Assembly (NCBI GenBank): GCA_037179385.1
Contig: CM074190.1
Coordinates: forward strand, 12,730,206 to 12,794,205
Length of the DNA stretch: 64,000 bases
Source: Holothuria scabra
Lineage: Eukaryota; Echinodermata; Holothuroidea; Aspidochirotida; Holothuriidae
Direction of reading: 5' to 3'
Below are positions 11,367-64,000 of the stretch, in pieces. Both the position numbers and the translations under genes were made by a program. The notes beneath the pieces are model-generated. The model had not been told where the DNA came from. It saw only the letters and a program-made list of their open reading frames with translations, and did no database searches. Position 1 is the first letter of the stretch, and each line of letters starts with the position of its first letter.

Positions 11367-13689
11367 TGGTGGAGCAATTTTGGACCATGCACCTCGCCCT
11401 ACCCCATAAACCAAAAGGTACATCTTTGATGCTAATTTTTTCGCTTTTTCTAGGAGCAAGAAATATTTTTTAAATAAAAAAAAAGTTTTTGTTTGTTTTT
11501 TTTTTTTAAGTGTGACCACTACTCAATGTGTTAGGAACGTAATTTGCGGAGAGCGCCGAAAATTTGGGTCGTTTTGCACATTTGTAAATATGGAGCTTGT
11601 AATTGTATTGCAATATATCCTAAATAATTTAGATTCAGGGTTTTCTGTAAGGGAATTTGAATATTTGAGTCACTGTTGAAGAATCTTTGTTCCCTTTAGC
11701 ACATACCTGAGAAAGCATATCGACTGAAGATCGTTGTTGTTACATAATGTCATCTAAGGAGTGTGGATTGGGGCTTCTCGGTGACAAAACATTTAAGAAT
11801 TAAAAGCCTTTATTGAAAATAAATTTAGGAGAACGGCACCTTAGCCGCTCGAAAAAGTTTACCACTGACTGCTTTATGAACGACCACTTACTCCATTAAG
11901 TGTCGAAATTTAGGGAGCGCGAAGCGCGCGGAAAATTTTGACTTTTTTAAAACTAACAGTTACAAATATGGAGCTTTTATTAACAAAAATTCAGAACTTT
12001 ATGAGGGAAAAGTTGGAAAAACCGCACTGTATTTGACTGGTGCCTTAAATGGCAAATTTCAGATTTTTTTTTACTTTTTCGAGCCCGAACTACTATCTTC
12101 AGATGGGGCGTAGCGTATTTTAGGATTGTTTTGTCCTAAACTAAAAAAGTTATGTATTTCAAGATTGTGTTACCTAAACATATAAGTGACGGGAACAATT
12201 TAGGATATAAATGTTGGTTTAAGTTAGCAAATGATTGGTTTGCCCACAAACCGCGATATTGTCTCAGCTTACTGTTAGAATTTTCACTAACCCCACTCTT
12301 TTTCCCTTAAGCGTTACTAATTTCTCAATGTATACAAGAATATGTTTGTTAGGATATCAATTTAGAACACTCTGATTGGTCTTTCCAACTTCAAGTTAAT
12401 TATGTAACAAATTTAACTTTAAGGGTCAAGAGCAGTCCCCAAAAAGTTTGAAGCAACCTTTGGACAGCTGAGTTAGCCAAGGCCGTTGCTAAACAGTGTC
12501 TTGTGAGTGATTAGTGTGCAATGATACGGACTTCCGATTCTTCAAAAGCCATAAGATTCGGGCCGTCAGATTTTCTCACTCAGCGGTGTAACCTGGGCTT
12601 GATGCTTTACCTCGATGCCACCGACGAAGGGATCCATTGGCGGTATTCCGCTAGGTTTTCCCCTGATATTCATACATCGAATCCTGTATGTATTCCAATC
12701 TTTTCTCAAGTATTTTCGAACTCCGGCCTAAAGCTAGGGGAGACCAAGCGTAGCAAAACACCAACGACGGTGACGGGCTCGGGCTCAGGCTGATTAGACA
12801 GTATGACTTGACATTACCGTCATATCATAATACTGTGTTTTTCATAGAAAGATTTCATCCCTCTACTATCAGTCATAGGGTCCTGAACAAACGATGTAAT
12901 TATTGCAACCCCTATATCACAATTATTGAGCAATTGAGAAACAGAAACGGTTAGCCCATAGTTCTTGGAAAACCTTTCAAACTTTACCCAAGGGAATTAA
13001 ACACTCAAGAGGAAGATAGTACACACTAATGCCATGAGTTGATCAACTTGAGATAGGCCTTTTAGTCCACGCCCACGCATCTGTGACGCAAACAGTACTT
13101 GTCGACTTTATAATGATTATATTTCTTTGCAAGAGATGTGACCGCACTAGCCCCGGAAACGGCGAATCACAAGCGTATTAATATATTCCATTATTGAAAG
13201 AAATTAGACTTTCTGCCCCAAACTTAACCTAAATGGAACGTTTTGAAAATACTTGCCAATTAAATTGTCTCGATTCCTAAACTTTGGCAATTTTTTGCCA
13301 CATAAAATATTTGGTAATAAGTTATTTAGCTAATGGTAAGGGTTTACTTTATACCAATTAAAGATATTTGATTCGTAAACTGAGTTGTTCGGTTGACAAA
13401 CTTCACTTGACTCCATCATATCTTGCCCGTAACAAATACATACAAGCCATGTACTTACCTTTACCGTACTGCACCCTCACTATGCAATCTGTATGCAGTA
13501 CTTCCAGTGTACTAGTAAGTATACAGTACCAATGACGGAGTACGAAGGGTGAATGAATACTATTTTTGTACGACCCAATTCTCCATCCTGCTTCATAGAA
13601 GTTGTTTGTGTCGGGAAGGAATTGCCGTGGATGAGTTTAAAATACAGTGAAAACGTTTTCTGTGTTTGGACTTTTGTTTGTGACAAGTT

Positions 13690-14216
13690 GTCGGAATTCT
13701 CACCGCAATCTACCGTGAAATTTGTATCCTAGCCTTTCGAGGCAATATTGTGATACAGGGTATGCCTTACTAAGGTAAAGGTCGTGCGTGCACATCCAGC
13801 GTCACTCCTGCAGCCTGGGAGCCGGAGTTCGGAATTTCTCCATTCATCTCGTGGATGGTTTGTCAGATTTTTTGGTAGACTCAGCCCATGAAAACTCATG
13901 TAGGACAACAGGAAACATAACTAGCACCGAAAATGACGTATGGAACTTTCTTAAGGAGCTAGACATAAAGTAGTTCTCAGTCACAGTTGCCTTATTTTAG
14001 GCAATAGGATAGCAGTGCACTGTACAACCTCGGTACGGTACTGTCTTGTCAGCTGAGTGTTATCAATCAGTATCAACCCCTCTGGTCTCATTTACCTAAT
14101 TAGGGAAAGTTATGTTTACATTTCCTGAATACTAATTCATAGTCCCATTCTTCCAAATTTTTGGATATAAATTCACATTTAGGAATCCCTTCCCCTGGGC
14201 TTGGTACCCCTGGAAC
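13690..14216 (+). promoter_or_regulatory. Presumed 5' flank and 5' UTR of the YAP/Yorkie gene
   Basis: This is the sequence just before the start codon. In the frame of the start codon, a TAA at 14133 closes the upstream reading, and no in-frame ATG lies between it and 14217; that supports 14217 as the start. TTTAG at 14177-14181 could be an acceptor for a separate 5' untranslated exon. I see no TATA box or strong CpG cluster, so the transcription start cannot be fixed from sequence. Confidence 0.4.
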
Positions 14217-56073
<41,857 letters not shown>

Positions 56074-57867
56074 GTAAGAAAGGTAACTTCCAACCATTTT
56101 ACACTTTTGAATGCTGCCTTACTCCTCGTCATGTATCCATGCTTCAGCCCGCCGTTCAACCCTCTTCCCAAGCGTGAGTTCTCTAAGCATGTAGCAAAAG
56201 CATTTGTACTCATTTCCTAATGGCCATATTACACCATACAAACTATACAGGAATGTAGCTGGAAGCTTAGTGTAAAAAAGTGTAAATGATCTTTTGGGCA
56301 GGAGCAGGGAAAAGGTATGGGAAGGCAAGGAAAGAGGGAAAGAGAGCACAGTTGGAAAAGGAAGATGTTCAAAACTTTGGAATGAAATCAATGATTGGCA
56401 GAAGCAGTAGAAATTTGGACAAAGACTTTCTTAAAAGGCTCAAAGATTCAGATACCAAAACATTATTCTTCCAACAGGCTTATATCAGGGAGAGCAAGTG
56501 AAAGTAGTGGGTTATTGAAATCTTTAAAACAAACAATTTAAAATAATCAGGTGATCACTACTTTTGGGACTAACTAGCAGTAATTTTCATTTAATGTCTC
56601 AAAAAAATGGTTTGTTGCTGTGATTGGATAGGGGAGGGGTAAGTAATAAGTTTGTGGGAGTGTTAAGAATTGGCTACTTTTCTGTGTACAGATTTTCAAA
56701 CTATGGTCATGTGTCACAGGGATTTGTTGATGGAACAAGAACAAATTTTATAAGTTTGGAGATGTTGTGCCCTCCAATCTTTCCAGGGTTAAGAATTGCT
56801 GCAATGTGGGTCTTTCCTGTATAATTTTAACTCTGGCTGCATTCCTGTATAGAATGTGGGCAGTATCCTCTCTAGCTAGAAAAGACACTTGCATATGAAT
56901 ATATCATCATTTTATTTAGTTTTAGTCTTTACACATTTAACTCATTCTTACTTTTAAGATTTTCAAGTTTAGTGTATGTCAGGGGGGAGGGGGAAAAGTT
57001 AACTCGTTCTTACTTTTAAGATTTTCTAGTTTAGTATATGTCTGGAGGGGGGGTTGCCTTAAAATTTTTTAAGTGTGCTGAGTGGTTCAAAATTCATTCT
57101 TCTACTTCAGAAATCTTGTCACATCTTCAACATAGTAGTCTAATAATATTGGATGATGATTAAACATAACCAAAAGAATATTTGTGTCCATTTCACTCCT
57201 CACCATCTATTAACATATGTATTTCCCTAATTGCATCAGCAGTAGACTATATTATGATATCTTAGTAATTCACTGGGGGGGGGGGCTCAAAGTCATGGGC
57301 TAATTTTCATGGTTACATTGCATAATTCAGTTAGATAAAGTGAAGTATTGGAAATTTACCTGAAGAAATCTAATAATGTAACCTTTGTATGGGTTACTAA
57401 CTGGCTGGGATCTTTGTTTTTGGTAAAATTTCCAGAATATATTTGGATTTCTTTGGCTGCTAATGTTAATAACCAGTTTGTAGTTCAACAGTAATATTAA
57501 TTTGGTCTCATCCATAAGTTCATAAGCAATGAAGTAGGGAAACACAGGCCAGTGAGCCACAACTGGAAAAAATGTGGTGGCCAGCTCTACTCAAACCAAT
57601 CAGTTAGAAATGGGCTGTTTAGCTTGATCAACACATCAACAAGTTACTTGTAAATTGTAAGTAATTTGTACCATGGATTTCACAACTGCAGACTTCAGTA
57701 GAATGTTAAAACTGGTTGTGTGAATGTGTTATGGTGAGTCAGTGCACCATGTGGGAATAAAAAACGTAACCAAGTTGCGATTGGGAGACAAGTCCAGAAC
57801 CTTGAACCAGAATGTGAAAGGATTTTAGAATTTTGTCTTTTGAAATAACATTTATGACTTGGATCAA

Positions 57868-58433
57868 TTAAAGTGTACCTCAAGTCAAAGAATAAAAAAT
57901 ATATATCAAAGAGCATGAACACTGAATTGTAACAGTCCAACTCCCATCTTCAAAGGACATTCCTGAGCTGAGATATAAAATACTGAAGTTTATTTACTTA
58001 AAATGAATGGAGCCATTGCACAATACTTTGTGACTTTCTTGTTGTACAACTCAAATTTTCTGCTTTGTTTCCCTTTAAAATTAAAAATGTTTTCTTGACC
58101 TTGAACACTTCCTGTTTGCTTGCTTAGCATGTTGCACAGAGCAGGCTTGATTAATTATATCACCCCATAAGAGAAAGAATGCTATCACACCTTGGTACAA
58201 GGTGCAGTGGCTTTCAGAAAAACAAAGAAACACAAAGATTGTCATTTGAGTAGTACAACAGTGACATCACAAATTATTGTGCAATGTACCATTTTAAGTT
58301 GAGTGAATAAATTTCAACAATTTACATCTCAGCTCAGGAATGTCCTATGAAGATAGGAGTTGGACTGTTAGAAGTAATTTTTCATGGTCTTTAACATATA
58401 TTTTTGAATTTTTTGACTTGAGGTACACTTTAA
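57868..58433. mobile_element. TTAA-flanked fold-back element, 566 bp, very long arms
   Basis: The ends are perfect: TTAAAGTGTACCTCAAGTCAAA against TTTGACTTGAGGTACACTTTAA. The arms continue to pair for at least 150 bases: AACAGTCCAACTCCCATCTTC with the complement of GAAGATAGGAGTTGGACTGTT, then GGACATTCCTGAGCTGAGAT with its complement. TTAA at both borders fits a TTAA-specific transposase. Transcribed within intron 5, it could form a long hairpin. The partial copy is at 621-1090. Confidence 0.9.
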
Positions 58434-59226
58434 TATACAAGAGTCGCTAGTTAATATTGCTGTATTTGACATAAGTGCAGTGATTTATATAAGTTGATTG
58501 GGACCTTGCTTGAGAATGAGTTTGTATCTGGTGATGCAGTTGCCATGGTAATTGACATCACAATTGAGTTATTCCATTATTCTTATTAGGGAGTATTTAC
58601 TCTGTTGTTATTCTGTTATGAGTAGAAATCAAATTTCTCAAAATTTGATTGGTTTTGTGGTGAAAAGTTATGCAGGTATGCCTGTGCATAGGGACAACTG
58701 CTTCTTACACTCATATTCCATGGTATTGGTCTGATCATTTTTAGCTGGTTCCAAGGCATTTGTATGTACATTGACAATGTCTCCTATAGTAACTTTGCAT
58801 CTAAATTCCTAAAACAGAGCGAGTTCTGCTGTGTCAAAAATATTGTTTTGAAAACCATTTCCAGACAAGCTGTGTAAACTTGACTTTTTGGAAGTCCTGT
58901 CTATCCAGAACAGACTTGTGAAGGTTTTGTTACCTCATTTGTGTTTTTTGTGGCCAAATTCCTAGACCTCCTAGGGCTGATTTAGGCTGATGGAAATTAA
59001 AGTGAGTGTCTGTGTCAGTTGAGAAGAGTGAAGGAGTATGGCTTACTGCCGTTTTAATACTATATGTAGTGCAACTTTGAAATGTTTTGCATATGGGATG
59101 TAATTAAACTAACAATGGGGATATTGTTTCAAGATTAGGGCTATTGTTATATTTATTATCATTTATTGTTATTTTCACTGTCATCTGTTACCAACCCCTA
59201 AAGTGATATTTTAGTCCTGAAAATGC

Positions 59227-59375
59227 TGTACACACTACCTTTGGATTTTCTATGAGTCCCCTGACTCTATGGCAAACTGTGAAACCAATTATTTATTCTT
59301 AAAGGAGTTCAGCTCTCTGTATTTGGGAACATAGCTATGTCTACAAAAGGACACAGAACTTTCCTTAAGCTATGG
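59227..59375 (+). repeat. Diverged relative of the 5066-5430 tandem unit
   Basis: GATTTTCTATGAGTCCCCTG, AGGAGTTCAGCTC, an AAAGGACACAGAAC line and CCTTAAGCTATGGTTC line up in order with the 5066 unit (TTTTTCTAAAAGTCCCCTCG, GGAGTTCTGCTC, AAGGGCACACATG, CCCTAAGCCTTTGCTCC). Identity is low but the collinearity is convincing. CpG sites of the older copies have decayed to TG/CA here. Confidence 0.55.
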
Positions 59376-61177
59376 TTCTTTGTATACTACCAGTGTTATC
59401 TCATTTAGATGTGCTGAAACATTAGAAATAAATAGGATACACAATAAATGAAATGGTCTTCTTTGTTTGCAAATAGGCCGAGTAATATCAGTCAGATAAT
59501 ATTGGCATTATTGAATTAAATGATACCACGACAGGACAAATTTTAGAAATATATAGGATGAGGCATTGTAGTGCATGTGCAAAAACACTGAGAATACTTA
59601 ATAGATGTGCCATGATTTTGGTACAGCCATTTGATGTGTTATTGCAGTTCTGAAGCAAAAAGTGAATGTTTGACTTGTAACTGTAAGTTGTCTAGCTGCT
59701 TGTTAGATTTCCTAGTCCTAACAGTCAAACTTTTTTTGTGCCACCTTATCGTACTCCTTGTTAACACAGATTATGCCATCTCAGTAACAAAATGAGAACT
59801 TTGGCAGAACTTCAGCTCCTTCATTTAATACAGTGTTTTCATGTAGCCTAACCAGATTCAGGTGGGATTTGTGTTGTGCTATTTTTGTTGGTGTTGTTGT
59901 GTCAGTATATATGTTTCAAGTGTGTTTGCACTGTTTACCAAAGAAGTTAAAATTCAGATTTCATTTGCTCTTATGCCATTCAAGGTATTGAACATATTGA
60001 AACTACCAATAGTATTCATAAATCTATAAAGTAAATGCAATCAATAAAAGAAAAAAAAAATGGTTGGCCTGACTGCCTTCTTGTGTACTTATAGGCATCT
60101 CTTTAAATCTGCACACTGGCCTGGAAGTTAAGTATCCCTCTGTCATAATTCATAATACAAGTTTACATAAGTGTGCAGGTGCATGGCTGTGTGGGTGTTG
60201 AAGGGATTTACCAGTTGGTATTGCATTATGGGTAGTCTGCTTGGGGTCAAGAAAGTGTAGCTGGTGCAAACCACATCTTTGGACATCTTAGGAAGGATCA
60301 AAGTATGAAAATAACACATAAAAGGAGAGGAAGAAGAGGTCATGCAAAGGTGAGGTTAGATGTGAGTCATCAGAAGATTAATTTACCTTAAAATATTTCT
60401 CTTACTTTCTGTGATGAAATGGGAGTGAATGGGGCTAAATTTCAATGTTTATGGAAGAGGCCAAACCTACCTCAGTGAGCAGGAGTTGTCCAACAGAGAG
60501 TTGGTTTTGAGTGTTAGAATAAGTGTGGCCCCAGTGTTGTATTCCAGTGAAGGGAGTGAGATGTGAGTGGTCTTGGAACTGTTATTCTGTAAATGACAGG
60601 TGTTTTGAAGGCACCATAGCTGAAAAAGTTAGTATTGAGTTGGGTAGGTTCCCTCCATTGAGATTTTAGCACTTGGAGGGAAATTTGGTAAAAGGTGAAA
60701 TTTTGCTCAACATACAGAAATAATTGTGGAAAAAGTCTACTGTCATCCAGGGGTATACACACTTTTTTCATTTTCCTCTAAACACAGTAGCCTACAAACT
60801 CAGCCAGACCCTATTGTAGCTGCAACTGTGGTACAGGGAATGATTAGTGGCCATTGTTATCTGTTATCACCAAGTTTGTCTGTCAAGAATGATGCACTTT
60901 CGAGATTTCAAGCTATGGATAGGGTTTCTCTCTGTTGCATCCAGTTTCATCAACTCTGATCATGAATTATCATGTGCATGAACAGATGATCCATCATTGT
61001 TTGACCTGTGTCTATTTGGTTTTATTTTTCAATTGAAAAAGTTTTTCTCATAATGAGCTAGTTCTGAAGATGTTTTTGAATGAATGGTAATCATTTGAAA
61101 GAAAGTATAAAGCAACACTTTGTTTTCCCTGATTTTAACTTGCAAGTAACATTAAAAATGAAGATGAAGTAGATAAC

Positions 61178-61560
61178 TATAATAATACATTGAATTTATA
61201 TAGCCCCAAATCAGGAACAAAAGTGTAGCTGGTCTAGGCGCTAGACAAAAAATAGAATCCAACAACAAATTCATTTCAATCAAAGAAGCAAGCAAACAAA
61301 TGAATCTTGAGGTTGCGCTTAAATGTAGAAAAAATTAGTACATAATGGAATATGGTCAGATAACCGGTTCCACAAGTGGGGAGCAGCATGTGCAAAGCAT
61401 CTATAACCATATGATTTCAACTTTGGATTAAGAAGAGCAAGGAAAGCCTTCCCAGGGGGACGAAGAACACGAGCAGGATTTTAAGGAGACAGAAGCTGAG
61501 AGATATAAACAGGCTGTCTTAAATGCTGAGCACGAAAAGTAAGCAGCTGCTTCTAGGAGG
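61178..61560 (-). mobile_element. LINE 3' fragment (CR1/L2-like), 5'-truncated and frameshifted
   Basis: Read on the reverse strand, 61469-61326 encodes a stretch including SYGYRCFAHAAPHLWNRL. After a one-base frame change it continues as TFKRNLKIHLF (about 61328-61295). The pattern of A-A-P-x-L-W-N-x-L followed by F-K-x-x-L-K-T-x-L-F is the well-known C-terminal end of the reverse-transcriptase ORF in CR1/L2-type non-LTR retrotransposons of marine animals. The segment ends on the left (its 3' side) with TTTATATAGCCCC in complement and ATAATAAT-type repeats. Catalytic motifs are absent, so it is a dead 5'-truncated copy. Clade assignment is from recollection. Confidence 0.8.
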
Positions 61561-62141
61561 AGAGGGGCACGAATAAGGAAGGGTGGGAACGGGGAGAGTT
61601 GTAGAAGTGGGGTTAATGGTTGCAGTTAATTGCTGCGAGGATATTTATCATCGACATAGCCTCTCTATTTGCCAGGTGTTCATGTGTGTAATTCCCACAT
61701 TGCTCCTTTTGCTATTAGTTTACAAGGGTTGGTTGCAAGTAAGTGGGGGATTACATAGGTGAATAGGAGGTTAGTATTTAGGCTTGTAGATTCCCAGTCT
61801 AGGGAGTTTTTGATATTCCCTGGCACAATGACTATTAAAACATTGGCCCTTGATCTTTACCATAAAAAGTAAAATCTGTAGTATATTACTGGTGGTAGGC
61901 CTATATGTGATCTGCAGTCAAAAGTCAGACAACTTGAAATGCATTGTGCCTTTTGGGACAATTTAGGGTCACTGTAGGTTTACTACACAGCTGTAAGCAA
62001 AGCAAAAGCGAGCAGAAAAACAAGGCAAACTTGAAGCAAACCTCAATTGTGTAACTTTGAAAGAAAAGGAAAGCTGGAGTATTGTTGACAAGTTCCAGCA
62101 TTGTTCTTTTTCTTTTTTGAGTTGGATAGTTCAGTTACCTC

Positions 62142-62160
62142 TGTGTGTGTGTGTGTGTGT
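62142..62160 (+). repeat. (TG)n microsatellite
   Basis: Nine to ten TG units in intron 5. Confidence 0.9.
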
Positions 62161-62685
62161 AGGTCTAAAATGTATAGATATTGGTGTCTTAGGCCGGTAT
62201 ATGGTTTTATGTGTATCAGACAATGGTTTGTGTTGTGGTTGAGAGGTTCACAATGCTCATAAAAGATGCGAGATAGCTTGTTTAGTGCAAACACTTACCT
62301 CACTGAGTGATTACATTGGCAGGATTGTACACTTTATAAATGAACCAAAGACAAAATTTGACTTAAGTAGAGAGCTAACCAAAATTCTACAGAGTTGGAG
62401 GCTTGACTCTTGATTTGCAAGACATTATATGCCATACTGTAGGTATTTGTGGTCTTTTCAGCAACTTTCTCTACACAATAAAAAATTGAAATTGACTGTA
62501 CTGAGGTTGAGTTGGCCAGCAATTATTACTTAGGTAAATTAAGATTCACAATGTTGCTTCTTTGTCAAACCTTAGCATGGGTGCACAGAAGGGTACTCTC
62601 CATGAACTTGAAGGTGATTTTGAGGCCTACCTTGGTAGCTGTAGGAATAACTGTGTGATGATAGTTACATGTTATCTGTGTAATA

Positions 62686-62945
62686 TTAAAGGTCAGAAGC
62701 AGTCCCCCAAATTGGTTTTGAAGCAACGGCTAAATCTCCCAATTTTCCTCTTATTTCTCTTAAAAGTAACTTTTATAATATTTTAAACCTTGAATATTGC
62801 ATATTCAAGGTCAACCAAGCAGTAACTTCTTGCAAATTTGACATTTGAGGAGAAAAAACATTGTCACGTAACTGTCAGCAGCCAATCAAGAAATGGGATG
62901 GTCTACTACACTACTTCAACTTGGGATGGACTTCTTTCTCCAAAG
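62686..62945 (-). mobile_element. Relative of the 22171 MITE, right end unclear
   Basis: It starts TTAAAGGTCAGAAGCAGTCCCC, like the termini of the 22171 element and the fragment at 12416 (TTTAAGGGTCAAGAGCAGTCCC). Further in, the complement of 62880-62935 matches GTAGTGTAGTAGAC...TTGATTGGCT of the 22171 copy. A perfect palindrome CCTTGAATATTGCATATTCAAGG lies at 62787-62809. The far terminus is not recognisable. Confidence 0.5.
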
Positions 62946-63186
62946 AACCTCAGCTGTAACTGTGGTCTCATGTACCTTCACTGGAGGTGAAACTAGGGGT
63001 GTGGACACTGTTACCTAGATCTGGAGTAACATGAGAACATACATGTGCATAGCTGGTGTTGGTGTTAAACTTTGACCCACCTCCGATCACTTGGTTATAA
63101 ATACTGTGTTCGTGGTTATCAAATGAAAACGGGATTTACAAAGTTATATGATGCATGCCTCAAGCTCAGTGTGGACACTTTAAGCA

Positions 63187-63340
63187 ATTGACCCTTTTCC
63201 AAGTAGCAATCACAAAGGATTGTGGGATAGGTTTTCGGTATGCATAAATTTTGTCATTGACACTTTACTGTAGCAAAAAATAATGCTCACCAACATTCTG
63301 TCCCAGAATCCTTTGCAAAAGCTATTTGGAAAAGTGTCTA
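63187..63340 (-). mobile_element. ~150-bp MITE, second copy of the 8067 family
   Basis: TTGACCCTTTTCCAAGTAGC with CAAAGGATTGTGGGATAGG at the left, and CAGAATCCTTTGCAAAAGCTATTTGGAAAAGTGTC at the right as two consecutive blocks, are the reverse of the 8067 copy. The two copies differ at roughly one base in ten. Confidence 0.78.
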
Positions 63341-63444
63341 TGAACAGAGCCCAGTTTTGTACTTCAACCACCTCAAGTTCTTACTGTTCTGGGCCTACAT
63401 GTGTGTCACATGGAAGTTACATGTACACTGTACACTGACATATA

Positions 63445-63703
63445 TTAACCCTTTACCGTTGTGCTCCGATCGGGACATATTTGCGCGCCTCGGGAGTGGG
63501 CGGGAAAGTGGACGTAACGCGCCCCGCATCGGCTTCCGTAGGCCATTGACCCTGTGACCTTAAACCATTGTCTCTCTCGTTGTTGTGGCCGAATTTTCGG
63601 GTAGCTACTCGTAGTTTCGAGCTCCGCATGAAACAGTAAAGACGGGTGACAGCCATGCTCTCCGCATGGGTCCAAAAGGACCCAAACAACGGTAAATGGT
63701 TAA
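63445..63703. mobile_element. piggyBac-like MITE, TTAACCCTTTACC ends, 259 bp
   Basis: The ends are TTAACCCTTTACCGTTG and CAACGGTAAATGGTTAA, inverted and bordered by TTAA. TTAA plus CCC/CCY termini is the usual signature of piggyBac-family elements. The interior is markedly CpG-rich (CGGGACATATTTGCGCGCC, GGCGGGAAAGTGGACG), unlike the surrounding AT-rich intron. No transposase; frames inside are chance. Confidence 0.8.
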
Positions 63704-64000
63704 CATGCAGTGCTGAAGGACTTGAGGAGAGGCCAAGGCAATGAGCTATACATCTAAGAAAAGACAACTATTTTTTTCCTCCCTGGTTGTTTTTTGAAAG
63801 GAAATTACTCCCTTCTTTTTCTACCAGATGTTTTCAAACAATACGGCTACTTAGGAAAGCTGAAAACTGTGAAATTTTGGGGCTGTTACTGTCTGTAGCA
63901 TTGTAAACTTTTGTTTTTTATTGTTGTTAATTACAAAAGTTTGAAGGTAGCATTATGTGATTATATCAGAAGTCCCTTGTTTCAAGATTTTTTAAATACT

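Larger units (their letters stand above)
1..14216. other. Upstream intergenic region, no gene recognised
   Basis: No open reading frame here resembles a known protein, and none shows codon-like continuity across plausible splice sites. The longest isolated frame (128 codons, reverse strand, 3301-3687) has no recognisable domain and no partner exons. The content that can be named is repetitive: inverted-repeat elements at 621-1090, 3988-4039, 6110-6285, 8067-8215, 8535-8900 and 8976-9285, a CCAAC-rich unit at 4743-6037, and a hAT-like element at 9761-11121. A short sequence at 12416-12452 matches the end of the repeat at 62686. Apart from these, 1091-3987, 6286-8066 and 11367-13690 show only AT-rich sequence with scattered homopolymer runs. 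A distal 5' untranslated exon or enhancer of the downstream gene could be hidden here, but I cannot show one. Confidence 0.7.
56074..64000 (+). other. Intron 5 of YAP (runs off the window)
   Basis: From the exon 5 donor to the window end I looked for the expected downstream parts: a sequence after the helix resembling AMRN, a DSGLS-type degron, a TPDDFL-like stretch and a terminal TWL. None is visible in any frame. Contents: TTAA fold-back element 57868-58433, LINE fragment 61178-61560, MITEs at 62686, 63187 and 63445, and (TG)n at 62142-62160. The stretches 56087-57867 and 59376-61177 show no other features. Confidence 0.75.

Noticed and set aside
11265..11519. 84-codon reverse frame and the 157-codon forward frame at 10956-11429
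   Set aside because: Both run through a (TG)n/G-run microsatellite or the hAT element end; composition is low-complexity.
56087..64000. Search for the YAP C-terminal exons
   Set aside because: No frame shows the expected degron, TPDDFL-like or TWL ends; best explained by the gene continuing past the window.

Overview
The window is eukaryotic genomic DNA: AT-rich, repeat-laden and with intron-exon structure. It holds one recognisable gene, the 5' two thirds of a Yorkie/YAP1 transcriptional co-activator of the Hippo pathway, on the + strand. Five coding exons can be placed with consensus splice sites and continuous reading frame (14217-14761, 44272-44407, 49313-49469, 50172-50296, 55969-56073). 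Together they give 356 residues: TEAD-binding domain, 14-3-3/LATS phosphosite, two WW domains, a short polyproline run and the start of the coiled coil. The C-terminal activation domain and PDZ-binding tail were not found and presumably lie beyond base 64000. The two-WW architecture, the long introns and the repeat content suggest a marine invertebrate deuterostome. An echinoderm such as a sea cucumber is my best guess, but nothing in the sequence proves the species.

Layout. Bases 1-14216 are upstream intergenic DNA with no convincing gene, carrying several inverted-repeat elements (MITEs) and a 1.36-kb hAT-type element with a perfect 8-bp target duplication. Exon 1 is followed by a 29.5-kb first intron full of transposon relics: a second hAT element with perfect 8-bp target duplication, a family of short hAT elements, several TTAA-flanked inverted-repeat elements, and a 548-bp insertion between 20-bp direct repeats. 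Introns 2-4 (4.9, 0.7 and 5.7 kb) separate the exons for the two WW domains and the coiled coil and also carry MITEs. One fold-back element begins only 20 bases after the exon 3 donor. Intron 5 runs to the window end and contains a reverse-strand LINE 3' fragment and more TTAA elements.

Functionally there is one story: a Hippo effector gene whose product binds TEAD factors in the nucleus and is held in the cytoplasm by 14-3-3 after LATS phosphorylation. The most interesting details are: (a) three of four predicted LATS sites have Lys where human YAP has Arg; (b) a tandem splice donor at exon 5 would insert Val-Arg-Lys into the coiled coil, at the place where vertebrate YAP1 isoforms vary; (c) the WW2 exons form a phase-0 cassette flanked by inverted copies of a MITE. 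I found no CRISPR array, operon, rRNA, tRNA or unfamiliar multi-gene system.
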